Assembly: GCF_047948215.1 (NCBI RefSeq)
Contig: NC_134461.1
Span: 83,848,103 to 83,912,102 of the forward strand
Source: Lycorma delicatula
Lineage: Eukaryota; Arthropoda; Insecta; Hemiptera; Fulgoridae
Direction of reading: 5' to 3'
Length of the DNA: 64,000 nucleotides
Shown here: one piece after another, positions 41,838-53,712 of the stretch
Layout: every line of letters starts with the position of its first letter
Position numbering within the stretch: the first letter of the stretch is position 1
The notes under the pieces: generated by a model
What the model was told of the DNA's origin: nothing
Database searches by the model: none
Seen by the model: the letters and a program-made list of their open reading frames with translations, nothing else
Made by a program: the position numbers and the translations under genes

Positions 41838-42697
41838 AGATCCTTTTAACTATACAGTCTATTGTTGGATTTAATTTTTTTTTTCAACAATAGTTTGATG
41901 GTAGTACTTTTAAGTTTTATAGAAAAAATACAAATTGTATCTTGTGTTAGAAAATGAAATAAAATTCCATGAATCAAAGACATCTATGGATAATTTAAGT
42001 TTAATATATGTGTAATATCTCACGTTTACTCAATTAACTGTTTTTCTAATATTTTTCGTGATGCGCGAGGGTGAAAATTATTATTTTTAATTCCATTTAA
42101 TTTGGCTAATAATCTTCTTTTAATTTTGTTTGAAACATCGAAATATGAGATGATAATATTTTGGGAAATTACAGACAGAACTTTAACTTTTTATTTACTA
42201 CAATTACGAGTATATTTTAGATACGGAAAAGTTGCGAGTTTTTACTCATCCCATTAGAAAAATTTATTATTATTTATTTTATGTTAATAACAATTAATAA
42301 CAACAATTTTAATGGCTAATGAGATTAATAAAAACAGTTTTTTTAAATACCTATTTGTTTACTTTTAATTAATTTTATGCTTTCATCTATTAAATTGGCT
42401 AATAACAAATGACGTTTTGATTTATTACTACTTTTTATTATTATTTTGAGTGATTCCTTTGTTATAAAAAATAACCTATGTTGCATTAATTTAAATAGTA
42501 AAGAAAAGATGATTTTTATTGTGTTACAGTTTAGTTATGAGAAAACTGTTTATTGTTAATTAAGTTTGTTTGTTAACGCTTATGCAATAAGGGTAATTAA
42601 AGCAATTAATAGTCACTAATTTGTGTAAGTTTTAATTATCTTGTTTTTAATTTATCGAACAATATAAACAATAATATTTTTAATTTTATTAAGTATT
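41838..42697. other. AT-rich intergenic DNA
   Basis: Very low GC; nothing recognised. Confidence 0.45.
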
Positions 42698-43035
42698 AGC
42701 CGGTTAGAGCTCGCTTCGTTCGCCCGACCTCTAACCAGGACGAATCCCCGCCGCGTTCGTTATCCTCATGGTTGTTAGAAGATTAAATATTTTACAGATA
42801 AGAAAAAAGAAGTCTTTTTACGTCATTATATTTCTGTTACAATGGCGACAAAAATATAATGAAGTTAAAGGATTAATATTCTTTTCTTTAATGAATATTT
42901 TTAATATCTCAATTCAGGGGGCTGGGGCCTAGATTTATGACTTAAAACCTTTCGTGAGTGTATCCTGATAATTTGAAACCAATAGTTCAGTTGGTTTTCG
43001 CGTGATGTTATTGCAAACGTACAGACATATCCGCA
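42698..43035 (-). repeat. Repeat F copy 2, with a Helitron-like 3' terminus
   Basis: The minus strand matches copy 1 (5500-5985): the ACGCGAAAACCAACTGAACT block, AAAGGTTTTAAGTCATAA, ATATTAAAAATATTCATTAA. It ends with a stem (GTTAGAG and CTCTAAC, 42703-42735) and then CGGCTAA, followed by T. A 3' hairpin, a CTRR end and insertion next to T are Helitron hallmarks. The 5' limit is not defined and no replicase-helicase is present. Confidence 0.6.
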
Positions 43036-43540
43036 AATTTTCGCATTTATGTATTAAATTAATTTCTGTGTAACTCGTTAAATATTTTTGAGTTTTTGTC
43101 TCCCAGTTTATTTCTCATAAATTCAAGAACTATTGGTTGGATTTCAGTGAAATCTTTACCAACGGAAATCGTTATTATCAGAATGAATAAAAAAATTTGT
43201 ATAATAATAATGTGGTGGTAGTGGTGCCTCTCCGTTAGAAAAAAAACAAAACAATATCGTAAAATGTAGGATTAAGGCCCAATCCTTTTTTTTTATTAAA
43301 TAATATGTTTAACCACGTGTTTGCAGCCTTTTAAAAATGTTTTACGAAAAAATGTTAAGCTCATATATTTATTTAATAAATATTACAGTATATAACAGAT
43401 GAGTAATGTTATATGTAAAAACATTCATTCTCGGATTTTCGCTTCTCTCGACATTTTGAAGTATACATGTACAAACGTATGTAATTCAAAGATTATTATA
43501 TACGATACGACCAAACATTATTGGCGAATTAATAGGAAGA
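43036..43540. other. AT-rich intergenic DNA
   Basis: Nothing recognised. Confidence 0.4.
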
Positions 43541-43559
43541 ACTGCAGTGTATAATGAAA

Positions 43560-44170
43560 TGAAAGACCGTATAAAGAGTTTGAAATTAAAGTAAGCGTGG
43601 AAAAAACGAAATTGATGAAAATTATTTAGAAAGAAGATTTTATTTTGATTTAAGTATTTGAAAGTTAGTGACGTTGAACGGAAGCTGTAAGGAGTAAATT
43701 AAGCTCTATATCTATAGGAAAAAAGCTTTTAAAATGATAAAGGATCATTACAAGGTTAACAAAAAGGATTTTGCTTACATTTTTGAAGAGATTTGCTAAA
43801 TGCTTTGAGTATAATATGTTATCAACTAAAAGGAAAAGAAGTAATTAGTTAGTTTTGAAATATGGTTGTTGAATAAAGTAGCAGCATCAGTGAAATCTTT
43901 GGTCATAATTAACAGTGAAGAAGAGAAGAATATAATTTGATAAAAAAGAGCAAAACATCTTGTTTACGGGAAATCCTATGTTGAAACTTTCTTCAGGTGA
44001 GGATTGTGGACGGAAAAAGTGGATTGAAGGTCAGGAAGAGTAAGTAGAAGAAGAATCGGGATGCTTTCATGAATTAGGAAAAGACATTTTAAGGAAATGA
44101 AGGAATACGATTGATTAATCAGGAGTAAGAAAAATGAAAATCTTCAGCTGAAACTTGGGGAAAGATAAAT
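43560..44170 (+). pseudogene. Possible highly decayed LINE 3' region
   Basis: Fragments translated in shifting frames recall the C-terminal part of the 20.4-kb retrotransposon. They include a Lys-rich KVSVEKTKLMK block, a KKAFKMIKDHYKVNKK block, and a block with GRVSRRRIGM followed by RKRHFKEMKEYD (compare GRPRLEYVKQ and TEMKRLALDRE in the better preserved copy). No catalytic motif survives and stops are frequent. The A/G-rich bias of the strand agrees with an old plus-strand LINE. Confidence 0.3.
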
Positions 44171-44655
44171 TCACCAAACATAAAGAGTGATTCAATTTAT
44201 TGAGTTTATTAAATTATATTTAAATGCAAATATCCCCCCCCCAAAAAAAAAACCCCATTTGAGGAGTTTAGAACTACATTTCTGAATATATTAAACTCCT
44301 TAACATAACATTGATTTCTGTTAATCTTGATAACCAATCATTGATTGGACAATTATATTTTTATAAATTTGAAACAAATCAAGATTACGCTCGTAAACTG
44401 TTTACAAAAAATTTCACTTCCAATTGTAAATACAAATTAAGTTTGTTCGTCTACATCTTATCAAATCTTTTGTTGATGATATCTGTTGACAGATAAATTT
44501 TTTTATAAAACGAAATGTAAGCAGATGTTCAGTTTTTTGATTTATAATTAATTTATAAAAGTAATATTTTTTTTAAGTATACCGAAAGAGTAAAAGATAC
44601 TGATTTGTATTCACTATGCAACAAAAAATGGAAATTATTAATGAAGTGGTTTATG
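44171..44655. other. AT-rich intergenic DNA
   Basis: A C8/A-run boundary near 44236-44252. A 61-codon frame at 44311-44496 has no motif. Confidence 0.4.
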
Positions 44656-44755
44656 TATAGAGCATGGATTCTCAAACTTTTTCGACCCCCCCCCCCCAAA
44701 TTGATAATAAAAAATTTTCTAGCGCTCCCCAAAATTTTTAAACCTACCATCTGTT
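44656..44755 (+). mobile_element. Possible hAT-type MITE end
   Basis: GCATGGATTCTCAAACTTTT, then TCGACCCCCC and GCGCTCCCC, resembles the left end of the hAT-type element at 48682 (GATTCGCAAACC, then GGCGCCC). Only one end is seen, so it is a fragment or a diverged copy. Confidence 0.4.
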
Positions 44756-44781
44756 AAAAATAATAATTTCAATTGCCGTCT

Positions 44782-44968
44782 TTACTTCCTTGTACAAAGT
44801 AAAGGAAGTATTGTGATCGCAAAAAATTTCGATTTTCAGATTTCAACGGAAATATCCATTTTGACCATCCCTGAATCTATTTTGACTAATTTTGGCGTGA
44901 CGTCTGCACGTATTTATCTCGTATAACTCAAAAACGATTAGCCGTATGGTGTTGAAATTTTGGATAGA
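44782..44968 (+). repeat. Family C, copy 7, 3'-truncated
   Basis: It starts TACTTCCTTGTACAAAGTAA with the GGAAGTATTGTGATCGC head and stops after AAAAACGATTAGCCGTATGG and TTGAAATTTTGGAT. The body and 3' end are absent. Confidence 0.85.
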
Positions 44969-46224
44969 CGTTATCGCCTACTTTGAGAACAAATTGTATC
45001 GAGAAAAGTGGGTACCGTTTGATGTAGAGTCTTTTCGCAGAAAAGATCATTCACTTAATCAAATGAATTTGATTAGATGAATTTAATCAAATTCATTTTT
45101 CTTTTCGCAGAAATATGAATTTGTTGAAGTTACATCAGAGTTCAGTTACGAAAGATCACTGACAGGATACAGAAAAATGTACAATAAAAAAAAAAAAGTA
45201 ACGATAAAGAATTGGGTAGTCTACATTTTAAATAAATTTTTTATTAACTTTTTTCGAGCATAATATTGTTTTCAAATTTATTTTAATAACCATTTATCTC
45301 AGTTTTTTATTTGATATAATTATTTTCTTTCTATTTATTTTTTGCCCGGACATTATTTAATGTGCGATAAAAAATGTAAATAATTGTGGTCTTTTAATTT
45401 CATCTCAAAGGGAAGAGTTAAATTTAAACTGTATTTCAAATGCTGGGAATGTTCAACTATCATATTTTTTTAGCAACTCCTTTTGTCTAACATTTTTTTT
45501 TTATAATGAATGAAAATTTATTTTTCTTTATGTTAACTATTTTATTATTTTCTCTGTACTTTGTTAACATTTAGTTATAAAAAAATTCTACCCATTTTTT
45601 TCAAGTACGTAAATGTTTCAGACAGTTGTTCACTAATAATTTTGAATTATTTATTCATTACAATCGGGGATAGAATGTGCTGCTTATAATAGAATGCGCT
45701 ATTATAACGACATACACCTATACAAAGCAATATTTACAGCTAATTTACTATAAGAATATAATGAAAATATTTTTACATCAAAGTTTTCAATTTATTTTGG
45801 CAAACACCGTCATAATAAATAGGCCTACTTGCCTGCACTGGTGCCAGTAACATGACCAGAAAAGTTATACAGAAGATGACACTAATATCATTTGGTACTT
45901 AGTCAAAATATAACTTAACTAATTAATACTAGTATTTAAAAAATTAATTAAAAGTAAAATAATAATCTAGTGGAAATGAATTACATTAAAATCTAATTTT
46001 AATTTTATTCCTAGAATTTAATTTGAGTGAGAAGTGAAAAAACCTGTTTAGGAAATTTTCTTGGAAGAAGGGTTGAATAAACTGAAGCCTCATTTTAAAG
46101 TCAAGATCTGTGCTATTGTTCTACAGACGTGAAGCGACTGTACTCTTAGTATAGACTTTATATAGTCTCAAATGCCAAATTTTTTAATGAAAATTCTTTT
46201 TTCCTTCATAACCATTTTTCTTTC
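44969..46224. other. AT-rich intergenic DNA
   Basis: A short inverted repeat ATGAATTTGATTA/TTAATCAAATTCAT lies at about 45062-45094. No gene recognised. Confidence 0.45.
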
Positions 46225-46780
46225 GCTTTACTTCCTTGTTCGAAATAAAAGAATTATTGTGATCGCGAAAAATTTCGGTCTTCAGATTTCATCTCCTTTT
46301 TTTCTTTTTAACTTTTTTTACTTCCTTGTACGAAGTAAAGGAAGTACTGTGAACGCGAAACATTTCGGTTTTCATATTTCAACGGAAGTATCCATTTTGA
46401 CTATCCCTCAATCCATTATGATTAGTTTCCGCGTAACGTCTGTAAGTACGTACGTACATATGCATACGCGCTTGTATCTCGTATAACTCAAAAACGATTA
46501 GCCGTATGATATATCAAATATTTCATTAATTAAAATCAAAATTTTAATTAATGAAATATTTAGACTTAAAGGGAAGACACATCGTACGAATCAGACTTCA
46601 TCTTTTTTTTAACTTTTATTTTAATTGAAATATATTAATTTAATAATTATTAACCGGTTACAGTAAAAAAAATTACAAAAATAATTATTCAATGATAAAA
46701 AAATAATGAAAAAGTGTTTGTGAAATAAAATGTTATGCACTTTTAAAAATATGAAAATATAATTTAATAGACATTATATG
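46225..46780 (+). repeat. Family C, copy 8: head fragment plus internally rearranged copy
   Basis: A head fragment (46225-46295: TACTTCCTTGTTCGAAATAA to CAGATTTCATC) is followed by a second head at 46320 that reads to GATTAGCCGTATGATATATC. The centre is then missing and replaced by a 20-bp perfect inverted repeat (46517-46536 and 46541-46560, loop CAAA), before the distal part (TTAAAGGGAAGACACATCG) resumes. Confidence 0.8.
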
Positions 46781-47160
46781 TAATGTCTATTACATAATAA
46801 TCAGGTGAAACATCTGATTATTTAATATTAATTGAAAACTACAGTTTAGAATCGTATTATTTTTGGATTTTCTTAGCAAATTTTCATAAAAATTGTATAT
46901 TTATTTTAAAAAAATCATTTTATTTAATTATTTGTCAGAAAAATAAAATAGATTTTTGAACTGTATTCAATTTAAACTGATTGTTGAAATTTTTTTTCAC
47001 TTGTACGTAATATGCATAAGATTTCTGGTGTGTCGTATAAATAAAAGTTAATAATAATTAAACTATTCCGTTTAGTTAACTCCTGTAATTGGTTACAAAT
47101 ATTAATTTTGACCTTCCGGTGTAAAATAATCAGTTTTTATTATTTAATTAATTGGTAAAC
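46781..47160. other. AT-rich intergenic DNA
   Basis: A small inverted repeat, TAATAGACATTA/TAATGTCTATTA, lies just before and into it (46765-46792). Nothing else recognised. Confidence 0.45.
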
Positions 47161-47365
47161 AATTTATTTAAAGAGTAATCAAGGGATTTTTACTCTAATC
47201 TAATATTTCATCAATTGTGTCACTTTTTTTAAAGAATTGGAGGATCTTGTCTTGCTTTCAAATGAAATAAGTTTAAATGAAGTGCAGCAAAAATGTGTAT
47301 ATGTAATTTATAATACGTAGATGTACAAGGAAGTCATGTTGTGTCCATACCAGATTTTTTTAATT
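47161..47365 (+). repeat. Family C, variant 3' end, copy 2
   Basis: Matches 19290-19540: AAAGAGTAATCAAGGGATTT, GAAATAAGTTTAAATGAAGT, GCAGCAAAAATGTGTATATG, then GATGTACAAGGAAGTCATG and the CCAGATTTTTTT end. Confidence 0.7.
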
Positions 47366-48309
47366 AAAATTATGAAAATATTTATGTAAATAATAGTTAT
47401 TTATTCTATCAGTACAAAAACAAATTATGTTCATATTTTTATTGAAAGAGAAATAACTGATTTAAAAAAAAATTATTTGTGATGTTTGAACTGATTTTCA
47501 TAAGTTATAAAAAAATATTTAAACATATAAAATCTCGTCTTAAATATTTCAACAAACCGTACTTTTTTTGTATAATTATTCCAGCATTACTGGAAAAAAG
47601 AGGTAGCTTTTATGCGCAATTTTTGCGTAATTCTATAATTTTTCTACAATTAATAAAGTGAAATTTTGAACTGTACTGGTGGAAAGAAATCGATTTTAAA
47701 TCCATGTGATCTTAAGTTATTCAGCGCAATAAAATAAGTTAATAAAAAAAATTTAACAAACGTGTAATTACATGCATATTTTGTTGAACAGGACATTTCA
47801 AATAATTTTGTTTACAACACTTATTAACTTTAAAAAAATTCCACATGAGGTACCTTTTGAGGGGCGCAAAATGTTTGGACGTCTAGACGATATTCAGTTT
47901 TACGCCACTTATTATGAAGTATATCTTGAGTTATTCCATTAATTACACCTTAGATATTTTTTTCATTTCATTGATGTTGACAACCTTCGATGCTTACACT
48001 TTGCCATTGATAAACCCCCAAAGAAAGAAATCGAGTGGCGTAATGTTAGATGATCGAAGCAGTCAGGGAATTAATTGGTCCATCACGGCCAATCCAACGT
48101 TAAGGAAGTTGTTTATGTAGGTAGACCCTAACATGTAAGCCTCATTATAGCGATGCGCCATCTTGTTAGAAAGAAAACTTTGATCGTCGATTTTCAATTT
48201 GCGGTACTGCATATTCCTGTAATATGTGTCGATAACTAGTGCTAGTAACCGTTGGTTTGGCGAAATGAATGATCCGATTCTTAATTTTCATAGAATTAAT
48301 TAGCCTTTA
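47366..48309. other. intergenic, nothing recognised
   Basis: AT-rich. Frames at 47479-47661 and 47914-48120 show no domain. Confidence 0.4.
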
Positions 48310-48655
48310 TTAGTTATTTAACAAAGCTATTGTACTATAAACCTAAAAAAAACTTGTTTTTAGATACCCAATTTTTTGTTTTACATCAGATATCTTAAAA
48401 ACTACTTGAGTTACTGTTCTGGGATTTGTTTTATCACATTTTCCAACTCAAATTGAGATTACTAATTTTACTCCTTAATTTGGGTCCTAGAAATTACAAT
48501 AGGACTTCTTTTTATTAGAAGAGCTGAAATCCGGGAGAAATCTTTCGCTAGCCGTAACTCAAAAAGAAACAGTTTCCAGACCAAACGTTTATCATTATTT
48601 TTACCAGTAGAACCTGTTTTGAAAGTTTCTCCGTTTCGTAGTGGGACATATATAA
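48310..48655 (+). repeat. Repeat G, copy 2
   Basis: Second long copy of the 17915-18245 repeat in the same orientation, with a short insertion near 48330. Its CCGTAACTCAAAAAG phrase resembles the corresponding part of families C and F, but I do not claim homology. Confidence 0.75.
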
Positions 48656-48681
48656 AGTGCTGCACCCTTAATGGATTAGGC

Positions 48682-48938
48682 CGATGATTCGCAAACCTTT
48701 CCGAGTCGCGGCGCCCTTTTTCAATTAAAATTTTTCTATGGCGCCCTGCCCTAACTAAAAGTATGACTACTATAAGTAAGAGATAAAAATAAATAAAACT
48801 TTTGTATGTTGATTATTTTTTTACTTTATTAACATTAAATTTAAATTTTAAATATCTTGTTTTAATTAATTATGAAGCTTTACAGTATTTCGCGGCGCCC
48901 CTGTGAAGAGGCTGCGGTCCACAGTTTGGGATTCACTG
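48682..48938. mobile_element. hAT-type MITE, 257 bp, with exact 8-bp target duplication
   Basis: The left end CGATGATTCGCAAACC and the reverse complement of the right end, CAGTGAATCCCAAACTG, resemble the hAT-type consensus CAGTGnTTCCCAAAC. Both ends continue into a GC-rich block containing GCGGCGCCC or its complement GGGCGCCGCG. GATTAGGC occurs immediately outside on both sides (48674-48681 and 48939-48946). hAT elements duplicate 8 bp on insertion. The interior is AT-rich without a transposase, so it depends on one elsewhere. Confidence 0.93.
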
Positions 48939-48946
48939 GATTAGGC

Positions 48947-49507
48947 GCTCCGATAAGAGTAAGTCCACACTCATTTTTATTAATCCGGGACAGGTTGTCA
49001 ATTACACACCATGTAGTTCACACAGCCCTTTATAAATAGAAAAAGATTCCTCCCATTCTTGAGATAAGTGAGGAGTAAAACTTTCGTATTCTCTCTTTAC
49101 TGATCGGTTCTTATGTACAGTTGAATATATGTATGCCAAGCCTAACCGAAATCAGATGTTATTCATCCAAACAAGTCATATCTTTTACGTGTTGTATAAC
49201 TCTGTTAATTCATCGAACCAGGTACGTATATATTGAAAATAATTACTTTCAGAGAAAGTTAACTTGACCGTTCCTCAGTCGCTTTTTATATGTCACAGCT
49301 ACAAACAGGAATGGGACAGATAATCTAAAACAATTTAATCAGTAATGTATTCACTTCTCTTATCAGTCGTTCTACTCATTGCTGAGCGTCGTGATCGTAT
49401 TGAAAAACCGTGCAGTTGTCGAGCAAAAGTTATCAGTGATGGTTCCTCGTTGCCTTCTATTGACCTCCAAATCCTGTTTGAAGGTTTATTGAAAGGGTTT
49501 CAATACA
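48947..49507. other. intergenic, nothing recognised
   Basis: Ordinary composition; no repeat or gene seen. Confidence 0.4.
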
Positions 49508-49582
49508 CTGAGATGTGAGGTTAATTGAAACCCAACCACCAAAGAACACCGGTATCCACGGTCTAATATTCAGATCCGTAAT
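49508..49582 (-). mobile_element. SINE-2 body fragment
   Basis: The minus strand holds only the central body (ACGGATCTGAATATTAGACC, GTGGATACCGGTGTTCTTTG, ATTAACCTCACATCTCAG). Head and tail are both missing. Confidence 0.85.
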
Positions 49583-49845
49583 CTCATATCAGTATCATTT
49601 TTTGTCAGAGACAAATGTTTGTAGAGACTCCACCCCTTGCTTTCACTTACACTCCAATTCAATATAAGAAGATACTATTCCTTCTGAATAGTAGAATCCT
49701 AGTTGATTATTTTGTGACTGAAGGTAGATATAGCGTTTTGATGTTATTTGCTGTTTGGTATACCAATATTCAGCTCTGAAGTTGTTCAACTGGAACCAGT
49801 TGAATACTTATTTTCCTTCGTAAAATGTTTATAGTATCTTCAGGA

Positions 49846-50131
49846 GTACCTCACCGGTTGGTCTAGTGGAGGACTCGTCATAAAAAAAAAACTGATTTCG
49901 AAGTTGATAGTTCTAAGGTTGAAATCCTAATATAGGCACTTACTTTTAAACGGATTTGATTTTATACTAGATCGCGGATACCGGCGATCTTTGGTTGTTG
50001 GGTTTCATTTAACACACATCTCAGGAATGATCGACCTGAGACTGTAGAAGACTACACTTAATTTATATTCATACATATCATCCTCTGAAGTAATACCTTA
50101 TGGTGTTCCGGAAGCTAAAAGAACAAGAAAT
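49846..50131 (+). mobile_element. SINE-2 copy, diverged
   Basis: CTCACCGGTTGGTCTAGTGG keeps the A box. The head palindrome is replaced by an A run, and the B box is GGTTGAAATCC. The body and the tail AGTAATACCTTATGGTG, GGAAGCTAAAAGAAC are recognisable. No target duplication seen. Confidence 0.86.
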
Positions 50132-52044
50132 TATCTTTAGGACTATTTAAAATCTTCATCGCGTATAATCATTCGGTTATACGTGCGATTTAAACAATAA
50201 GTATACATTATATATAAACTTTAAATTAGTTTAAAGTTTAGAACCGATTAAACTTTAATCACACTACAAACACCGATAAAGTTCAGTAATATTTTGGCCA
50301 CCTTTATTAGATATTACATTTTTGATCGCCGTTTTGGCATGATTCATTTATAAGATTACGTAATAAGCTTATATAAAATGTATTTTGTAAGTTGCAAATT
50401 TAGAAAAGTTGATTCGTTTGCCAGTTAACGGTGCAGAAAACTAAAAAGCGCATGCGTATATAGAATCTGTTATTGTTTTGGCACCGATGTGTCTGGTAGA
50501 ATTTTTTGGTCCACCGTTGTCTTATTATTATTATGGTTACAAAGGCACGTATCTTTCGAGCGGGTGTATTCTTTTTATTGTTCTCAATCGCTTTTTCTTT
50601 GAATTTTTCTCTCCTTCTCTGTTTTATGCCGTTGATACGTAGGCGGTATTTTTTTTAAGTACATTTTCTTCCAAGAACTGTTATATTTATACTGTTAATA
50701 GTAATAATAGAAATGTTATGTTATAGTTATTAATACCGCTATGTTGCACTGATGTATTTCATATTTTGCCAAAAGATTGCTAAACTCTTCTACTTCTTCC
50801 GTTCTATTTTTAACACCATTTGTTACACCTCCTTTTTGTTGAATCATTAAAGCTTAACGGTTTGATCATTACTTTTTTTATGTTTTAAGTATATATATAT
50901 ATTATTTCCTTGATTTAGACAGTGTGAGAAAGATGAGAGGTTAAAGAAGAATTGTTTGGAGTAAATCAATTTTTAAATTAAGCGTAATGTTTGAAGACAG
51001 ATTAATCTTTTAAAAAAAGTGTGAAAATTTAATAAATGCAGTTAAAAAAAATATTTTTTATTTCATGTAGGTTATACCTTAAATTGTTGGAAAATAAATA
51101 TTTTAAATTTTAGTAGTAATTCAAAAAAGAAATATTTTTATTCGATCAGTATTTAATAATAGTATGTTGTATAGATCACATCAGAAGGTGTGCTACTCCA
51201 CGAATAAAAAAACAGAATTGTCCCTGGATTATTTTGAAAGAAAATATGGTAAAATTTGACCAGAACAGCATTATAACTAGATTTGATTAAAATCCATATG
51301 ATTTATTTGAAATACTAGTATAAACAAATGAAATTATGTTAAACGAATAGTACATGGGAAGATATTAGATTTAAAAATAATCATAAAATACTTCACAAGT
51401 CAGTGGCGTTAATGAAAATTATTTAAACATATATTTATACACGTTAAACAGAATGCAGATGTTTCTCCTGACGGAACCGTAAGTAAATAATACTTTAAAA
51501 TATCACATAGAGAGAGACTGAGAGAGAGATAGCCAACACGATGACCCCCACGAAAACAAGCCGTAAAAGATTATAATAACAGTAAACTTCCATGTCAATA
51601 AACATAATTATTGTAATAACTAACATCAGTCTTTACGTCATAAGCGCTATTAACACTGGGTTCTAGAACTTGCCCAATCTATGAACAACATGTGTCCAAC
51701 GCGTTCACTTCGCACGCGATGTTTTTTATCAAATAGAAGATAAACAGAGGTAGAGAAACGAACGAATGAAAACAGCGTTAATCATTAATAGCATTAAAAA
51801 ATAAAAATAAGTGTTCAATAAAAATAAATTGTTGCAAGAAATTGCACCGGAAGAAAAAAAACAACATGAAGATAGAGTATCTTCAACTACCCTTTCAGTA
51901 TCATATGAACCTGAACCCTTTCCAATCGTCTGATGTCTTCACCGTTGTCTAGCAGGTTCAAAGCGAGGGGATTTACATGTGCATTGTGCACATGTAAACG
52001 TGTGCAAATCACACGTGCACTTTAGTACTTCAGTGTTCTTTTTT
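50132..52044. other. AT-rich intergenic DNA
   Basis: Contains a short (TA)n near 50892-50902, a GAGAGA stretch near 51510-51527 and a GTGCACATGTAAACGTGTGC-type palindromic cluster near 51978-52020. No gene recognised. Confidence 0.45.
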
Positions 52045-52550
52045 TTTTTTAATTTATTAAATTTGGTTTTCTTCACTCGTTTCTGGTTTGATGTAGCTCT
52101 CCAAGTTGCCCTATCTAGTGCCATTCGTTTCATTTCTGTATACCCCGAACATCCTACATCCCTAATAATTTTTTTAGGTATTCCAAACGTTGCCTGCCTG
52201 CACAATTTTTCCCATCTACATGTCCTTCCAATATCAAAGCGACTATTCCAGGTTACTTTAAGATGTGGCGTATAAGTCTGTCTCTTCTTTTAGCTATATT
52301 TTTCTAAATATAGCTAATATATCTTCTTTCATCATCGGTTTGCCGCAATACTTCTTCATTTGTTACTTTATCCATCCACCTGATTTTTAACATTGTCCTG
52401 TAGCACCACATTTCAAAAAGCTTCTAATCTTTTCTTCTCGGGTACTCAGATCGTCCAAGTTTCACTTCCATATAAAGCTACACTCCAAACGTTTACTTTC
52501 AAAAATGTTTTCCTGATGTTAAAACGAATTTTTGATGTAACCAAATTATA
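52045..52550 (-). pseudogene. Second LINE fragment, 3' end of the 20.4-kb family
   Basis: This region matches 20413-20870 in the same orientation. TTTGATGTAGCTCTCCAAG, TAGCACCACATTTCAAAA and TCGTCCAAGTTTCACTTCCA are plus-strand landmarks present in both. The minus strand would encode only the C-terminal region after the RT domain, with frames broken by indels near 52180, 52300 and 52420. It is more strongly 5'-truncated than the first copy (stopping near 52555), and so is a separate insertion. Confidence 0.9.
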
Positions 52551-52667
52551 TTTTTGATTTCAAATTTATTAATTACGATTATTTAAAAATTTATCGACTG
52601 GTAATATTGTTTTTGGAAAAGAAAATGTTTTAATTTTATTTTAAATTGGTGTGGAAGATTTTTTACA

Positions 52668-53480
52668 CTTTCCCGTCTACGCTATAGCTGTAGAAGGGAA
52701 AGTATTGTAATCTGTCAAATTTGGTCATATGCGGTTTTCACTGGATCTTTCTTGATATTTTGACACCTACGGAACCCAAAAAACCAGATGGAGATTTTCC
52801 GGATATTCATATGTATGAGTGTGTGATATAAGGTATCTCACACCTTATATCTCCAGCACTACTGGACCGATTTTGACAAAACTTGGACATATTAAATCTA
52901 TATATGGGGCATTGATGCCATTAAAATTTTGCTTAAAAGGTCAAGGGGGTGAGGCTGTAGAGCAAGGTCAACCTGAGTATCTCGAGATTTCGCTAATTAA
53001 GGTCTTATTTTTCTTAGGAACATTTGTTAATAATTAAAAAAACAACAATATTTGCAAAATCTCACCCTCACCCCATGAAATACTGTTGTCGCCTGCTATG
53101 TTGTGACTCACAGGTGAGTGGTGGAATTAAATAAATGAAAAATATTTAAAGTGTACAATAGTAACTCGGTCTGGCTGGGTCTCGAACTCGATCGCCCGGT
53201 TGACTCGGTACGTGGTGCGTTAAGTCTCGCGGCTAAGGTCGCTGACCATTTCGCTTGTACGGTTGGTAAACCATACAAGCGAAAATTGTTCTGTATAAGA
53301 CAGCTTACATAATTTCACAGGAAGTTACATTAGTTTAGTTACTGCCAACTATCACCATTAGTACCGCCACACCCGCGCAAATTAAATACGGTACGCGCGG
53401 TCGCTTTATTTAGAATCATTGAATCTCGTAAATAAACGAAAAAATATTATATTTAAATAAAATGATAAATATTTTAAATT
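52668..53480 (+). repeat. Hairpin-headed repeat family A, copy 4
   Basis: It starts ACTTTCCCGTCTACGCTATA...GAAGGGAAAGTATTGTAATC and follows the A order. The distal tRNA-like part is clearest here: the minus strand of 53160-53260 has ATCGAGTTCGAGACCC (B-box-like) and upstream TTAGCCGCGAGACTTAACG (A-box-like). It ends AATTAAATACGGTACGCGCG and AATAAACG. Confidence 0.87.
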
Positions 53481-53499
53481 AAGTTGTGTCTGATACTCG

Positions 53500-53595
53500 A
53501 AGCTGTAGATTAGATACAACCCACAGTTGTAGAACGTTCCCGGAACGAGGCTTTCGTCGCGTGACGGGAAAGTCCTACAACTGTGTTGTCAGCTT
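53500..53595. other. Extended stem-loop, possible structured RNA or element end
   Basis: CACAGTTGTAG (53522-53532) pairs with CTACAACTGTG (53575-53585). Inside, TTCCCG (53537-53542) pairs with CGGGAA (53565-53570), with a symmetric 4/4 internal loop between. Outside, AAGCTG and ACAAC pair with TTGT and CAGCTT once a 10-base insertion on the left is allowed. It lies just past the end of repeat A copy 4. It could be a hairpin RNA precursor or the terminus of an unrecognised element. Confidence 0.5.
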
Positions 53596-53712
53596 TTTAA
53601 ACAGTTCGGTAAAAATAGTAATCGTAGTATAAGTTATAAGGCCATTTCTCGTAAAACAAATCGAGTCACTGAAACTCAGTTCTGTTGTCTGGTATGGTAT
53701 GTTGTTATTTAT

